14,049 nucleotides of DNA. Origin: CAZYBG01 sp964645155. Its GTDB lineage: Bacteria > Pseudomonadota > Alphaproteobacteria > Rhodobacterales > Rhodobacteraceae. The DNA is taken from contig CAZYBG010000081.1 of assembly GCA_964645155.1 (NCBI GenBank), forward strand, positions 1-14,049. The letters are read 5' to 3'. The position numbers and the translations under genes were made by a program. A model generated the notes under the pieces. The model saw only the letters and a list, made by a program, of their open reading frames with translations. It ran no database searches and had not been told where the DNA came from. Of the stretch, positions 1-6,870 are shown piece after piece (within the stretch, counting starts at the first letter, position 1; each line of letters begins with the position of its first letter).

Positions 1-120
1 ACGACAACCGTGCTCCGGTGGCTCTGGCTGCGTAAGCAGCTCGGGTAACCGAAAATGAAGTCCGGCGGCCTAGCAGCCGTTCGGCGGGGTTCGCAGGCAC
101 CTGGCAACAGAAGCCTGCAC
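1..120 (+). ncRNA. ssrA: tmRNA (ssrA), tag-encoding 3' portion, truncated by the window edge
   Basis: tmRNA rescues stalled ribosomes and adds a degradation tag to the unfinished protein. Read from base 3, the sequence encodes DNRAPVALAA followed by TAA (33-35). With the preceding codon (?AC, probably Asn) this gives a typical alphaproteobacterial tag of the form ANDN...LAA. The RNA downstream is highly structured. One clear element is a hairpin with arms GCAGGC (93-98) and GCCTGC (113-118), an inner CTG/CAG pairing and a GCAA (GNRA) tetraloop at 104-107. In alphaproteobacteria ssrA is circularly permuted and the mature RNA has two pieces. By permutation logic the tag-encoding piece is the downstream half, so the acceptor piece should lie left of this window. 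The 3' boundary near 120 is estimated from the hairpin. A short open frame at 55-249 across this region is not regarded as a gene. Confidence 0.85.
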
Positions 121-131
121 TTTCCTCCCCC

Positions 132-160
132 TTTCGGGACCACCTTCCGGCATCCCGAAG
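132..160. terminator. Hairpin between ssrA and the convergent permease gene
   Basis: The arms TTCGGGA (133-139) and TCCCGAA (153-159) pair perfectly around a 13-nt loop, with a possible extra T-G pair at 132/160. The hairpin lies after the last ssrA structure and before the permease stop codon (180). It could therefore terminate transcription from either side. No T-run follows on either strand, so termination is inferred from position and pairing only. Confidence 0.4.
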
Positions 161-179
161 ACGCCGCTGCTTCGGCCGG

Positions 180-1229
180 TCATGCCATCGACCAGAGCTG
201 GAACAGCAGGCCCGCCCCGAAGGCGCCTGCCAGCGAAAGCGCGATGTAGAGCGCGAAGACCGGCGGCCGGGCCAGGGCCCAGACCGCGACCGCGGCAGGG
301 ACCGACGTGACCCCGCCGGCGACCAGGAACGCCATGCCGGCGCCGGGCGCCATGCCCTGCTCGACCAGCGCGCCGACGAGCGGCAGGGCGGCATAGCCGT
401 TCAGGTAGGCGGGCACGCCGACCAGCGTCGCGACGAGGATCGGCGCGAGCCCCTCGCCGCCGAGCGCGGCGGTGATCGTTTCGGCCGGCACCCAGGCGAG
501 CATCAGGCTTTCCAGCACGAAGGCGAGGGTCAGCCACTTGCCGAGGAAGACCGTCGTCTTCACCGCATCGCGCGTGAACTTCCTGCGCCGGTCCGGCTCG
601 GTCCAGAAGCGCCAGACCACGGGCCCGGGCGCGCGCACCCGTGCGCCGCCGCAGCCGCCGTTGCCGACGCCCTCGCGCAGCGGATCAGACAGCGCACCGC
701 CGCGGGCGAGGAGCAGCACGGTGCCGCCGCCGAACAGCCCGATCCCGATCGCGGCAAGGGTCTTGCCGATCGCGAAGTCGAGCCCGAGCACGCCCGCCGT
801 CAGGACGAACATCGACGGGTCCATGATCGGCGACGCGAGCCAGAAGGCCATGACCGCGGACAGCGGGACGCCCATGGCGAGCAGCGCCGCGATCAGCGGA
901 ATCACCCCGCAGGAGCAGAACGGCGAGAGGGCGCCGGCCAGCGCGGCGACGAGGACCATCAGGAGCGGCGCGCCCCGGAACGCCCGCGCGATGAGATTGT
1001 CGGCGCCCGTCGCGCCTGCCCAAGCGGCGATGGCGATGGAGAGGACGAGATACGGCGCGGTGCGCAGGAGCGCGCCGAGGGCGAAGGCGGCGCTGTCGGC
1101 CGCCTGCGCCTGATCGAAAAGGGCAACGGCGCCGAGGATCGCCCCGGTCGCGAGCCACACGCGCTGGCCCTGCCACAGGCGGTGCAGGAGCGTCGGTGGC
1201 GGTACCGCGGAAAACGGCGTGTCAGTCAT
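180..1229 (-). CDS. ArsP-type permease (DUF318 / SO_0444-like metal or metalloid efflux)
   Basis: This is a polytopic membrane protein of 349 aa, close to the usual permease length for this family (PF03773-type). It has about eight hydrophobic segments and a hydrophilic cytoplasmic loop in the middle (roughly residues 185-225). The diagnostic stretch is FCSCGVIPLIAALL followed by VMAFWLASPIMDPSMF near residues 105-140. A second half carries GVPAYLNGYAALPL. In the family the paired Cys are thought to bind the exported metal(loid). Relatives export trivalent organoarsenicals (ArsP) or Cu/Zn (SO_0444), and the substrate cannot be decided here. The ATG at 1229 was chosen over a TTG at 1235 because AGAGG lies 7 nt upstream of the ATG. 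The gene follows the ArsR regulator by 54 nt on the same strand, so the two are likely cotranscribed and induced by the metal(loid). Confidence 0.85.
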   Translation of the reverse strand: MTDTPFSAVPPPTLLHRLWQGQRVWLATGAILGAVALFDQAQAADSAAFALGALLRTAPYLVLSIAIAAWAGATGADNLIARAFRGAPLLMVLVAALAGALSPFCSCGVIPLIAALLAMGVPLSAVMAFWLASPIMDPSMFVLTAGVLGLDFAIGKTLAAIGIGLFGGGTVLLLARGGALSDPLREGVGNGGCGGARVRAPGPVVWRFWTEPDRRRKFTRDAVKTTVFLGKWLTLAFVLESLMLAWVPAETITAALGGEGLAPILVATLVGVPAYLNGYAALPLVGALVEQGMAPGAGMAFLVAGGVTSVPAAVAVWALARPPVFALYIALSLAGAFGAGLLFQLWSMA

Positions 1230-1283
1230 GGCCAAACCTCTGGCGATATGGTTGTTTCAGGCGCGCAAAATCCGACATCCGGG

Positions 1284-1601
1284 TCACGCGGCATCCTCCC
1301 GCGGATGGATCGTCACGCCAGCGCAGCATTCCGAGGTGAGGAAGGCCAGCACCCGGTGCATCGAGGGAAAGTCGACCCGGTTGAAGACCTCTCGCCCGCG
1401 CTTTTCCTGCAGCACGAGGCCCGCATCGACGAGCGTCGAAAGATGATGCGCGAGCGTCGAGGGCGCGAGGCCGAGGTGATCGCCGATATCGCTCACCCTC
1501 AGCCCGTCCTCCCCCGCCTTCACCAGCAGCCGGAAGATCGACAGCCGGGCATCATGGCCGAGAGCGGCGAGGGCGCGGGCATTCGGGCTGATCATCGTCA
1601 T
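1284..1601 (-). CDS. ArsR/SmtB-family metal(loid)-responsive repressor
   Basis: A small winged-helix regulator of 105 aa. The helix-turn-helix occupies about residues 35-63 (VSDIGDHLGLAPSTLAHHLS), followed by the wing (LVLQEKRGREVFNRV). Near the C terminus is a vicinal cysteine pair, Cys92-Cys93, in LTSECCAG. This resembles the C-terminal Cys site of arsenite-sensing ArsR proteins outside the classic ELCVCDL type. By family knowledge, apo-protein would repress and metal(loid) binding would release it. It is the first gene of the unit with the ArsP-type permease. Start: ATG at 1601, or a second ATG at 1595. Neither has a Shine-Dalgarno sequence, and the -10 element ends only 6 nt upstream of the first ATG, which suggests leaderless translation. 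The long open frame running upstream to 2645 is a shadow of the neighbouring gene. Confidence 0.9.
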   Translation of the reverse strand: MTMISPNARALAALGHDARLSIFRLLVKAGEDGLRVSDIGDHLGLAPSTLAHHLSTLVDAGLVLQEKRGREVFNRVDFPSMHRVLAFLTSECCAGVTIHPREDAA

Positions 1602-1607
1602 GGCGCA

Positions 1608-1635
1608 AATATAACCATAAAACTGGTTTTGTAAA
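1608..1635 (-). promoter_or_regulatory. Promoter of the arsR-permease unit
   Basis: On the minus strand, TTTACA (1635-1630) and TATATT (1613-1608) are separated by 16 nt and match the sigma-70 consensus well. The stretch is conspicuously AT-rich in this GC-rich window. Six nucleotides separate the -10 box from the ATG at 1601. A transcription start at the usual distance would fall on the A of the start codon. Confidence 0.65.
1613..1628. promoter_or_regulatory. Inverted-repeat operator candidate for the ArsR repressor
   Basis: The arms AACCA (1613-1617) and TGGTT (1624-1628) flank a 6-nt AT-rich centre. The repeat lies in the spacer between the -35 and -10 boxes of the arsR promoter. A dimeric ArsR protein bound there would block RNA polymerase, the normal autoregulatory arrangement in this family. 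Confidence 0.55.
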
Positions 1636-1696
1636 TACCTTTCTCGCGATCGCCAAGCGCGCCACCCGCGCACCGCCCGATTCCCTGCAGGGCGCC

Positions 1697-2575
1697 CTAC
1701 CCGTCGATCTTGCGCAGCCGCGCGATCAGGCTCGACGTGTCCCAGCGGCCGCCGCCCGTCGCCTGCACGTCCTTGTAGAACTGGTCGATCAGCGCGGTGA
1801 CCGGCAGGGGCGCGCCGATCTCGTCGGCGGTCCTGAGGCAGATGCCGAGGTCCTTGCGCATCCAGTCCACCGCGAAGCCGTGGTCGAACTTGCCGTCGAG
1901 CATGGTGGCGTGGCGGTTCTGCATCTGCCACGATCCCGCGGCGCCCTGGCTGATCACCTCGACCACCGCCCGGCCGTCGAGGCCGGCCTTCTCGGCAAAG
2001 CGCAGCCCCTCGGCGAGGCCCTGCACGAGGCCGGCGATGCAGATCTGGTTCACCATCTTGGCGAGCTGGCCGGCGCCGCTGTCGCCGAGCCGGCGGCAGA
2101 CCTTGGCATAGGCCGCCATGACCGGCTCGGCGCGGGCATAGACCGCCTCGTCGCCGCCGCACATGATGGAAAGCTGGCCGTTCTCGGCGCCGGCCTGACC
2201 GCCCGACACCGGGGCGTCGACATAGCCGATCCCGCGCCGCTCGGCCTCGGCGGCGAGCTGGCGGGTTACCGCGGCCGAGACGGTGGTGTGGTCGATGAAC
2301 ACGGTGCCCCGGCGCATGCCGGCGAAGGCGCCGTCGGCACCGAGGCAGACCTGGCGCAGGTCGTCGTCGTTGCCGACGCAGGCCAGCACGAAATCGGCGC
2401 CCTCGGCGGCCGCGGCGGGCGTCGTGCCGACGCGGCCACCATGCCTGCCGGCCCAGCTTTCCGCCTTGGCGAGAGTGCGGTTGTAGACCGCGACCTCGTG
2501 GCCGCCCCTGGCCTTGAGATGCCCCGCCATCGGAAAGCCCATGACGCCCAGCCCGAGGAATGCCACCTGTGCCAT
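1697..2575 (-). CDS. 3-hydroxyisobutyrate-dehydrogenase-family NAD(P)-dependent oxidoreductase
   Basis: A beta-hydroxyacid dehydrogenase of 292 aa, the usual family length. The N-terminal Rossmann fold shows GLGVMGFPMAGHL (residues 8-20), the dinucleotide-binding signature. The substrate motif DAPVSGG is at 120-126. The catalytic Lys is K173 in GQLAKMVNQ, with N177 nearby and the conserved KDLG at 241-244. The family oxidises 3-hydroxyisobutyrate, tartronate semialdehyde, 2-hydroxymethylglutarate and similar substrates. Sequence alone does not fix which one. 3-Hydroxyisobutyrate (valine catabolism) is possible, but no other valine-pathway gene is in view. Start: ATG at 2575 preceded by GGAGG with 6-nt spacing. 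Stop is TAG. The gene is divergent from the acylase gene, across a region with a TetR-like palindrome, and lies 95 nt upstream of arsR on the same strand. Confidence 0.9.
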   Translation of the reverse strand: MAQVAFLGLGVMGFPMAGHLKARGGHEVAVYNRTLAKAESWAGRHGGRVGTTPAAAAEGADFVLACVGNDDDLRQVCLGADGAFAGMRRGTVFIDHTTVSAAVTRQLAAEAERRGIGYVDAPVSGGQAGAENGQLSIMCGGDEAVYARAEPVMAAYAKVCRRLGDSGAGQLAKMVNQICIAGLVQGLAEGLRFAEKAGLDGRAVVEVISQGAAGSWQMQNRHATMLDGKFDHGFAVDWMRKDLGICLRTADEIGAPLPVTALIDQFYKDVQATGGGRWDTSSLIARLRKIDG

Positions 2576-2623
2576 CCCGCCCCTCCCTGCCGCTTTGCAT
2601 GTTGCCGCGTTCGGCTGTAACTA

Positions 2624-2637
2624 ACCGACCGGTCCGT
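2624..2637. promoter_or_regulatory. TetR-operator-like palindrome between divergent genes
   Basis: The 14-bp element ACCGACCGGTCCGT is a near-perfect palindrome, broken only at the third position from each end. It is centred on ACCGGT and lies between the divergent oxidoreductase (start 2575) and acylase (start 2666) genes. Elements of this shape are common TetR-family operators. No TetR gene is in the window, so the regulator would act from elsewhere. Confidence 0.4.
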
Positions 2638-2665
2638 GCCGTCAACCTGTGCCCTGCGAGCTCCG

Positions 2666-5146
2666 ATGGTCATCCTGTTCCGCTGGCTCCTGCGTCTCTT
2701 CGGCCTCGCGATCGTGCTGGTCGCGCTGGCGCTTGGCATCGGCTACTACTTCGCCTCGCGCTCGCTGCCCGACTACGGCGCCCGGCACGGCGTGGCCGGG
2801 CTCGCCGCGCCGGTCGAGATCGTGCGCGACAACGCCAACGTCCCGCACATCTTCGGCGCGAGCGACGCCGACGTCTTCCTCGGCCTCGGCTTTGCCCATG
2901 CGCAGGACCGCCTGTGGCAGATGACGATGCTGCGCCGCACCGCGCAGGGCCGGCTGTCCGAGCTGTTCGGCGCGCGGACCGTCCGGGTCGATGAACTGAT
3001 CCGGCGCTATGACCTCTATGGCGCGGCGGCGGCCTCGGTCGCCGCGCAGGACGAGGGCACGCGCGCCGCGCTCGAGGCCTATGCGCGGGGCGTCAATGCG
3101 TGGATCGAGGTCGTGAACCGCGAGGCGCTGGGGCGGGGGGCGCCGGAATTCTTCCTGTTCTCCAACGAGATCGCGGCATGGCAGCCGGCCGACTCGCTGG
3201 CCATCGGCAAGCTGGTGGCGCTGCAGCTCGCCGGCCATGCCGAGGACGAGGTGCGCCGCGCCCGCCTGTCGCTCGCGCTGCCGCCCGAGCGGCTGCGCGA
3301 CATCCTGCCCGACACGCCCGGGGCGGGCGTCGCCGAACTGCCGCGTTACGGCGCGCTCGCGCCGGGGGTCGATGCGGTCGCGGCCCTCCGCCCCGTGCCG
3401 GACGCGGCCCGGGGCCCGCTCTCGCCGGTCCCGGCGCCGGGCTTCGAGGGCGCGTCGAACGCCTGGGCCGCGGCGCCGTCGCGCTCGGCCGCGGGGGGCT
3501 CGCTGCTGGCCAACGACCCGCATCTGGGGCTTTCGGCGCCGACGATGTGGTACCTCGCCCGGCTGGAACTCTCGACCGGCGGCGTGATCGGCGGGACGAT
3601 CCCGGGAATGCCCGTCGTGCTCGCCGGGCGCAGCGACCGGCTCGCCTGGGGCCTCGCGTCGTCCTATCTCGACGACCAGGACCTGTTCCTGGAAGAGCTG
3701 AACCCCGCCGACGCAGGCGAGTACCGGACCGAGAGCGGCTGGGAGTCGTTCCGCAGCCGCCGCTCGATCGTCACCGTCAAGGACGCGGCTCCGGTCACGC
3801 TCGACCTGCAGTGGACGCGGAACGGGCCGGTGATCCCCGGCGGCTATTTCGGCCTGTCGTCGATCACGCCGCCGGGCCATGTCATGGCGCTCGGCTGGAC
3901 CGCGCTGGCCACCGACGACACCTCGATGTCCTACGCCGTCGGCGTGATGACCGCCGGCAGCATCGCCGAGGTGCTGGAGCGCGCGCCGCTGGCCGTCGCG
4001 CCGTCGCAGAACGCGGTCTTCGCCGATGCCGACGGCGTGGCGATGGTCACGCTTGGCCGGATGCCGCGCCGCGACCCCCGCCACCAGAGCCAGGGGCGGC
4101 TGCCGGCGCCGGGCTGGCGGCCCGAGAACCGCTGGCAGGGCTACTTTCCGTTCGAGGCGAACCCCCGTTTCGTCGACCCGGAGGGCGGCATCCTCGGCAC
4201 TACGAACAACAAGATCCTCGACCGGCCGTTTCCCGAGCATCTGAGCTTCGAATGGGGCGATACCCAGCGGGTGCAGCGCTGGCAGCGGCTGATGCAGGCG
4301 CGCGAGGTGCATACCCGCGACAGCTTCATCGAGGCGCAGCTCGACACCGTGGCGCCGGATGCGCGCGCGCTGCTGCCGCTGGTGGCGCGGGACCTGTGGT
4401 TTACCAGCGAGGCCGCGCCCGAGGGCACGCCCGAGCGGCGCCGGCAGCGCGCGCTCGAGCTACTCGCGGCGTGGACCGGCGAGATGAACGAGCACATGCC
4501 CGAGCCGCTGATCTACGCTGCCTGGATGCGGGCGCTGCAGCAGCGGCTGATCCAGGACGATCTGGGACCCCTGGCCGACACGCTCACCCATGTCGATCCG
4601 GTGTTCATCGAGCGGGTCTACCGCGACGTCGACGGCGCCTCGGCCTGGTGCGACATCGTCCGCTCGACCGCCGTGGAGAGTTGCACCGACATCGCCCGGC
4701 TGGCGCTCGACGACGCCCTCGTCTGGATCGCCGAGCGGCATCCGGGCACGCTCGAATCGCTGCGCTGGGGCGATGCCCACGAGGCGACGCACGACCACCA
4801 GGTGCTGGGCGAGACGCCGATCCTGCGCTGGGTCGTGAACATCCGCCAGTCGACCAGCGGCGGCGACCACACGCTGATGCGCGGGCTGACGGCCGGCACC
4901 GGCGCGCAGCCGTTCCTGAACGTCCACGGCGCGACCTATCGCGGCGTCTACGACTTCGCCGACCCCGAAAGCTCGGTCTTCATCACCTCGACCGGGCAGT
5001 CCGGGCACCCGCTCTCGCGGCATTACGACGATCTGGGCGAGCTCTGGCGGCGCGGCGAATACATCCCCATGGCGCTCGACCCCGCGCTGGCGCGGGCCGG
5101 CGCGGTGGGCGTGACGGAACTCGTCCCGGCCGATGCCGGCGGCTGA
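2666..5146 (+). CDS. Penicillin-acylase-family Ntn-hydrolase (possible acyl-homoserine-lactone acylase)
   Basis: An 826-aa precursor with an N-terminal membrane segment (about residues 5-30), so it is exported or anchored. The family matures by autoproteolysis into alpha and beta chains, and the new beta-chain N terminus is the catalytic Ser. The likely nucleophile is S264 in EGASNAW (codon 3455-3457). It is followed by the conserved NDPHLGL, PGMPVVLAGRSDRLAWG, NGPVIP and GTTNNKI, the last probably holding the oxyanion Asn. The C terminus has the family signature TSTGQSGHPLSRHYDDLGELW. Substrates in the family include penicillins, cephalosporins and N-acyl-homoserine lactones, and which applies is not decided by sequence. 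Start: ATG at 2666 was chosen over an upstream GTG (2636) because the membrane segment begins right after it, though the Shine-Dalgarno sequence is weak. The stop overlaps the downstream acetyltransferase start by 14 nt. Confidence 0.9.
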   Translation: MVILFRWLLRLFGLAIVLVALALGIGYYFASRSLPDYGARHGVAGLAAPVEIVRDNANVPHIFGASDADVFLGLGFAHAQDRLWQMTMLRRTAQGRLSELFGARTVRVDELIRRYDLYGAAAASVAAQDEGTRAALEAYARGVNAWIEVVNREALGRGAPEFFLFSNEIAAWQPADSLAIGKLVALQLAGHAEDEVRRARLSLALPPERLRDILPDTPGAGVAELPRYGALAPGVDAVAALRPVPDAARGPLSPVPAPGFEGASNAWAAAPSRSAAGGSLLANDPHLGLSAPTMWYLARLELSTGGVIGGTIPGMPVVLAGRSDRLAWGLASSYLDDQDLFLEELNPADAGEYRTESGWESFRSRRSIVTVKDAAPVTLDLQWTRNGPVIPGGYFGLSSITPPGHVMALGWTALATDDTSMSYAVGVMTAGSIAEVLERAPLAVAPSQNAVFADADGVAMVTLGRMPRRDPRHQSQGRLPAPGWRPENRWQGYFPFEANPRFVDPEGGILGTTNNKILDRPFPEHLSFEWGDTQRVQRWQRLMQAREVHTRDSFIEAQLDTVAPDARALLPLVARDLWFTSEAAPEGTPERRRQRALELLAAWTGEMNEHMPEPLIYAAWMRALQQRLIQDDLGPLADTLTHVDPVFIERVYRDVDGASAWCDIVRSTAVESCTDIARLALDDALVWIAERHPGTLESLRWGDAHEATHDHQVLGETPILRWVVNIRQSTSGGDHTLMRGLTAGTGAQPFLNVHGATYRGVYDFADPESSVFITSTGQSGHPLSRHYDDLGELWRRGEYIPMALDPALARAGAVGVTELVPADAGG

Positions 5147-5654
5147 CCGGATCGAGACCCCCCGGCTGGTGCTGCGCCGGGCGCGGGAGGGTGACCTGCA
5201 GGACCTGCACGCGATCTTCGTGCGGCCCGAGGCGATGCGCTACTGGTCGACGCCGCCGCATGCCGACCTCGAACAGTCGCGCCGGTGGCTTGCCGGGATG
5301 ATCGCGGCGCCGCCGGACAAGGCCGACGACTTCATCATCGAACATGCGGGCAGGGCGGTCGGCAAGGCCGGCGCCTGGCGCCTGCCCGAGGTCGGCTTCA
5401 TGCTCCACCCCGACCTCTGGGGCCGCGGGCTGGCGCGCGAGGCCATGGCCGCGGCGATCGGCCATCTCTTCGCCGCGCATCCGCTTCCGGCGCTGACCGC
5501 CGAGGCCGACCCGCGCAACGCCGCGTCGCTCGGCCTGATGGCGCGGCTCGGCTTCCGCGAGACCGGCCGGGCCGCGCGCACGATGCAGTGGGGCGAGGAA
5601 TGGTGCGACAGCGTCTACCTCGCCCTTGCCCGCGCCGACTGGCGGCCCGAATGA
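5133..5654 (+). CDS. GNAT-family N-acetyltransferase (RimJ/RimL-like)
   Basis: A 173-aa single-domain acetyltransferase. It opens with IETPRLVLRRAREGDL (residues 7-22), the usual beta1 start of RimJ/RimL-type GNATs. The acetyl-CoA pyrophosphate loop is DLWGRGLAREAM (94-105). The C-terminal signature is ADPRNAASLGLMARLGFRETG (125-145). These enzymes transfer acetyl from acetyl-CoA to protein N termini or small amines, and the acceptor here is unknown. The ATG at 5133 lies inside the last codons of the acylase gene, a 14-nt overlap that implies translational coupling. It converges on the binding-protein gene, with a strong hairpin between them. Confidence 0.88.
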   Translation: MPAADRIETPRLVLRRAREGDLQDLHAIFVRPEAMRYWSTPPHADLEQSRRWLAGMIAAPPDKADDFIIEHAGRAVGKAGAWRLPEVGFMLHPDLWGRGLAREAMAAAIGHLFAAHPLPALTAEADPRNAASLGLMARLGFRETGRAARTMQWGEEWCDSVYLALARADWRPE

Positions 5655-5656
5655 CA

Positions 5657-5683
5657 CGCGCCGCCCGGCGACGGGGCGGCGCG
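5657..5683. terminator. Perfect 10-bp hairpin between convergent genes
   Basis: The arms CGCGCCGCCC (5657-5666) and GGGCGGCGCG (5674-5683) pair perfectly around a 7-nt loop. The hairpin begins 2 nt after the acetyltransferase stop codon. There is no T-tract, but position and stability suggest a terminator for the acylase-acetyltransferase pair. Confidence 0.6.
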
Positions 5684-5700
5684 GATCGTCGCGACGGGCC

Positions 5701-5720
5701 GGTCGGCTCAGAAGCCGGCC
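5701..5720 (-). terminator. Hairpin containing the stop codon of the binding-protein gene
   Basis: The arms GGTCGGCT (5701-5708) and AGCCGGCC (5713-5720) form 8 pairs, one of them a wobble, around the 4-nt loop CAGA. The binding-protein stop codon (TGA, minus strand 5710-5708) lies in the loop and the adjoining base pair. It is likely a terminator abutting the gene's end, without a T-run. Confidence 0.45.
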
Positions 5721-6754
5721 TTGATCTTCTCGAACTCGGCCAGCATCCGCTCGCGCATGGCGAAGTCCATCGGCACCTGGGTGAGCAGCGTCGTGTCGAT
5801 CGGGCTCACGAAGGCCGCCTCGAGCGCCTCGGGTGCGATCTCGGCCATGCCGGTCGTCGTGGTGTGGGCGTAGCCGAAGCCATCGAGCAGGGCCTGCGCC
5901 GAACGCGGCTCGAGCCAGGCGTTGACGAAGTCGTAGGCCTTGTCCTCCGAGCCCGGCGCGTCCTTCATGTTGACGTAGCCGCAGACCCAGTTCGACGCGC
6001 CTTCGGCGGCCTGCCGCTGGAAGCCGACGGGGAAGTCCTCGGCCTGCATCAGCGCGACCGAGTCGTTCCACGACCAGGCGACCGACACTTCGCCCGACAC
6101 CATGAGCTGGGCAAGCTCCGACGGGTCCGCCCAGTAGGTGCGGACGTTCTCGTGCGCGAGCCGCAGCCAGTCGGCGGCGGCCTGGAACTGCTCCTCGGTC
6201 ACCTGGGTCCAGTCGGTCACGCCGTTGGCCAGGAGCGCTAGCGCCCAGACATCGTCGGTGTTGTCGGGCAGCGAGATCCGCCCGGCGTAGGCCGGGTTGT
6301 GGAACACCGCGAGCGAGGCCACGTCCTCCTCCGGCACCGTCTCGGTGTTGTAGGCGATCGCGGTGTAGGCGTAGTCGGTCGGGATGTACCAGACGCCCTC
6401 GTCGTCGGCCCAGATCTCGGACGTCTTGTAGCGGCCGTCGATGTTCTCGTAGTTCGGGATGCGGCTCACGTCCCACGGCTCGATCAGGCCGGCATCGCGG
6501 TAGCGGCCGATCATCTGGCTGCACGGATGCGCGACATCGACCTTGAAGCCCGAGGCGAGCTTCTGGAACGCCTCGTCGTCGTCGGCGAAGAACGAATAGG
6601 TCGGGCCGGTACCATGGGCCTCGTGGTAGCCCTGGATCAGGTTCGGGTCCTCGAAGCCGGCCCAGTCGAAGACGATCAGCTCCGGGTCGGCCGCGGCGGC
6701 GGGAAGCGCGATCGCGAGCAGTGCGGTGGCGGCGAGGAGGCGAGCACGAAGCAT
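5708..6754 (-). CDS. Extracellular solute-binding protein, spermidine/putrescine (PotD) type
   Basis: A periplasmic binding protein of 348 aa, typical for the PotD/PotF group. The signal peptide is MLRARLLAATALLAIALPAAA with probable cleavage before DPELIVFDW. Mature-chain hallmarks are LIVFDWAGFEDPNL (the opening strand), DVAHPCSQM, EPWDVSRIPNYENI, YIPTDYAYTAIAYN and SWNDSVALM. It would capture a polyamine or related cationic compound and deliver it to an ABC transporter. No permease or ATPase gene is adjacent, so it is an orphan here. Start: ATG at 6754, with AAGGA 5 nt upstream. A TTG 15 nt upstream extends the frame but lacks support. Confidence 0.9.
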   Translation of the reverse strand: MLRARLLAATALLAIALPAAAADPELIVFDWAGFEDPNLIQGYHEAHGTGPTYSFFADDDEAFQKLASGFKVDVAHPCSQMIGRYRDAGLIEPWDVSRIPNYENIDGRYKTSEIWADDEGVWYIPTDYAYTAIAYNTETVPEEDVASLAVFHNPAYAGRISLPDNTDDVWALALLANGVTDWTQVTEEQFQAAADWLRLAHENVRTYWADPSELAQLMVSGEVSVAWSWNDSVALMQAEDFPVGFQRQAAEGASNWVCGYVNMKDAPGSEDKAYDFVNAWLEPRSAQALLDGFGYAHTTTTGMAEIAPEALEAAFVSPIDTTLLTQVPMDFAMRERMLAEFEKIKAGF

Positions 6755-6870
6755 ATCGTTCCTTTCCAACGTGTGTGTGACGCAAGGATCATTAAATCAC
6801 GCTGGCGCGATCGCAAGCCTCCGTTGCAGGATGCCCATCAAACTCGCTTGATAATGCCGGAGCCTGGGGC
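6755..6870. promoter_or_regulatory. Divergent promoter region, with a short inverted repeat at 6837-6852
   Basis: This 116-nt gap drives the binding protein leftward and the methyltransferase run rightward. On the plus strand, an inverted repeat with arms ATCAA (6837-6841) and TTGAT (6848-6852) overlaps a possible -10 (GATAAT, 6850-6855). A TTGCAG upstream (from 6824) is too far for an ideal -35. On the minus strand, TTGCGA followed by TAATGA about 16 nt downstream could be a weak promoter. GGAG at 6859-6862 is the ribosome binding site of the methyltransferase. These promoter calls are tentative. Confidence 0.35.

Noticed and set aside
55..249. 64-aa open frame on plus strand at the left edge
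   Set aside because: It lies over the ssrA RNA, its terminator hairpin and the permease 3' end, and has no recognisable protein features.
1683..1697. Overlapping palindromes CCCTGCAGGG and GGGCGCCC at the oxidoreductase 3' end
   Set aside because: They include the first base of the stop region and could be a weak terminator. They lack loops and a T-run, so they are not distinguishable from GC-rich chance palindromes.
1602..2645. N-terminal extension of the ArsR frame to 453 aa
   Set aside because: The extension is low-complexity Arg/Gly-rich sequence opposite in phase to the real oxidoreductase gene. The ArsR domain starts at 1601.
2642..4312. 556-aa minus-strand open frame opposite the acylase gene
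   Set aside because: An Arg/Ala/Gly-rich antisense shadow of a clear penicillin-acylase gene, with no domain signature.
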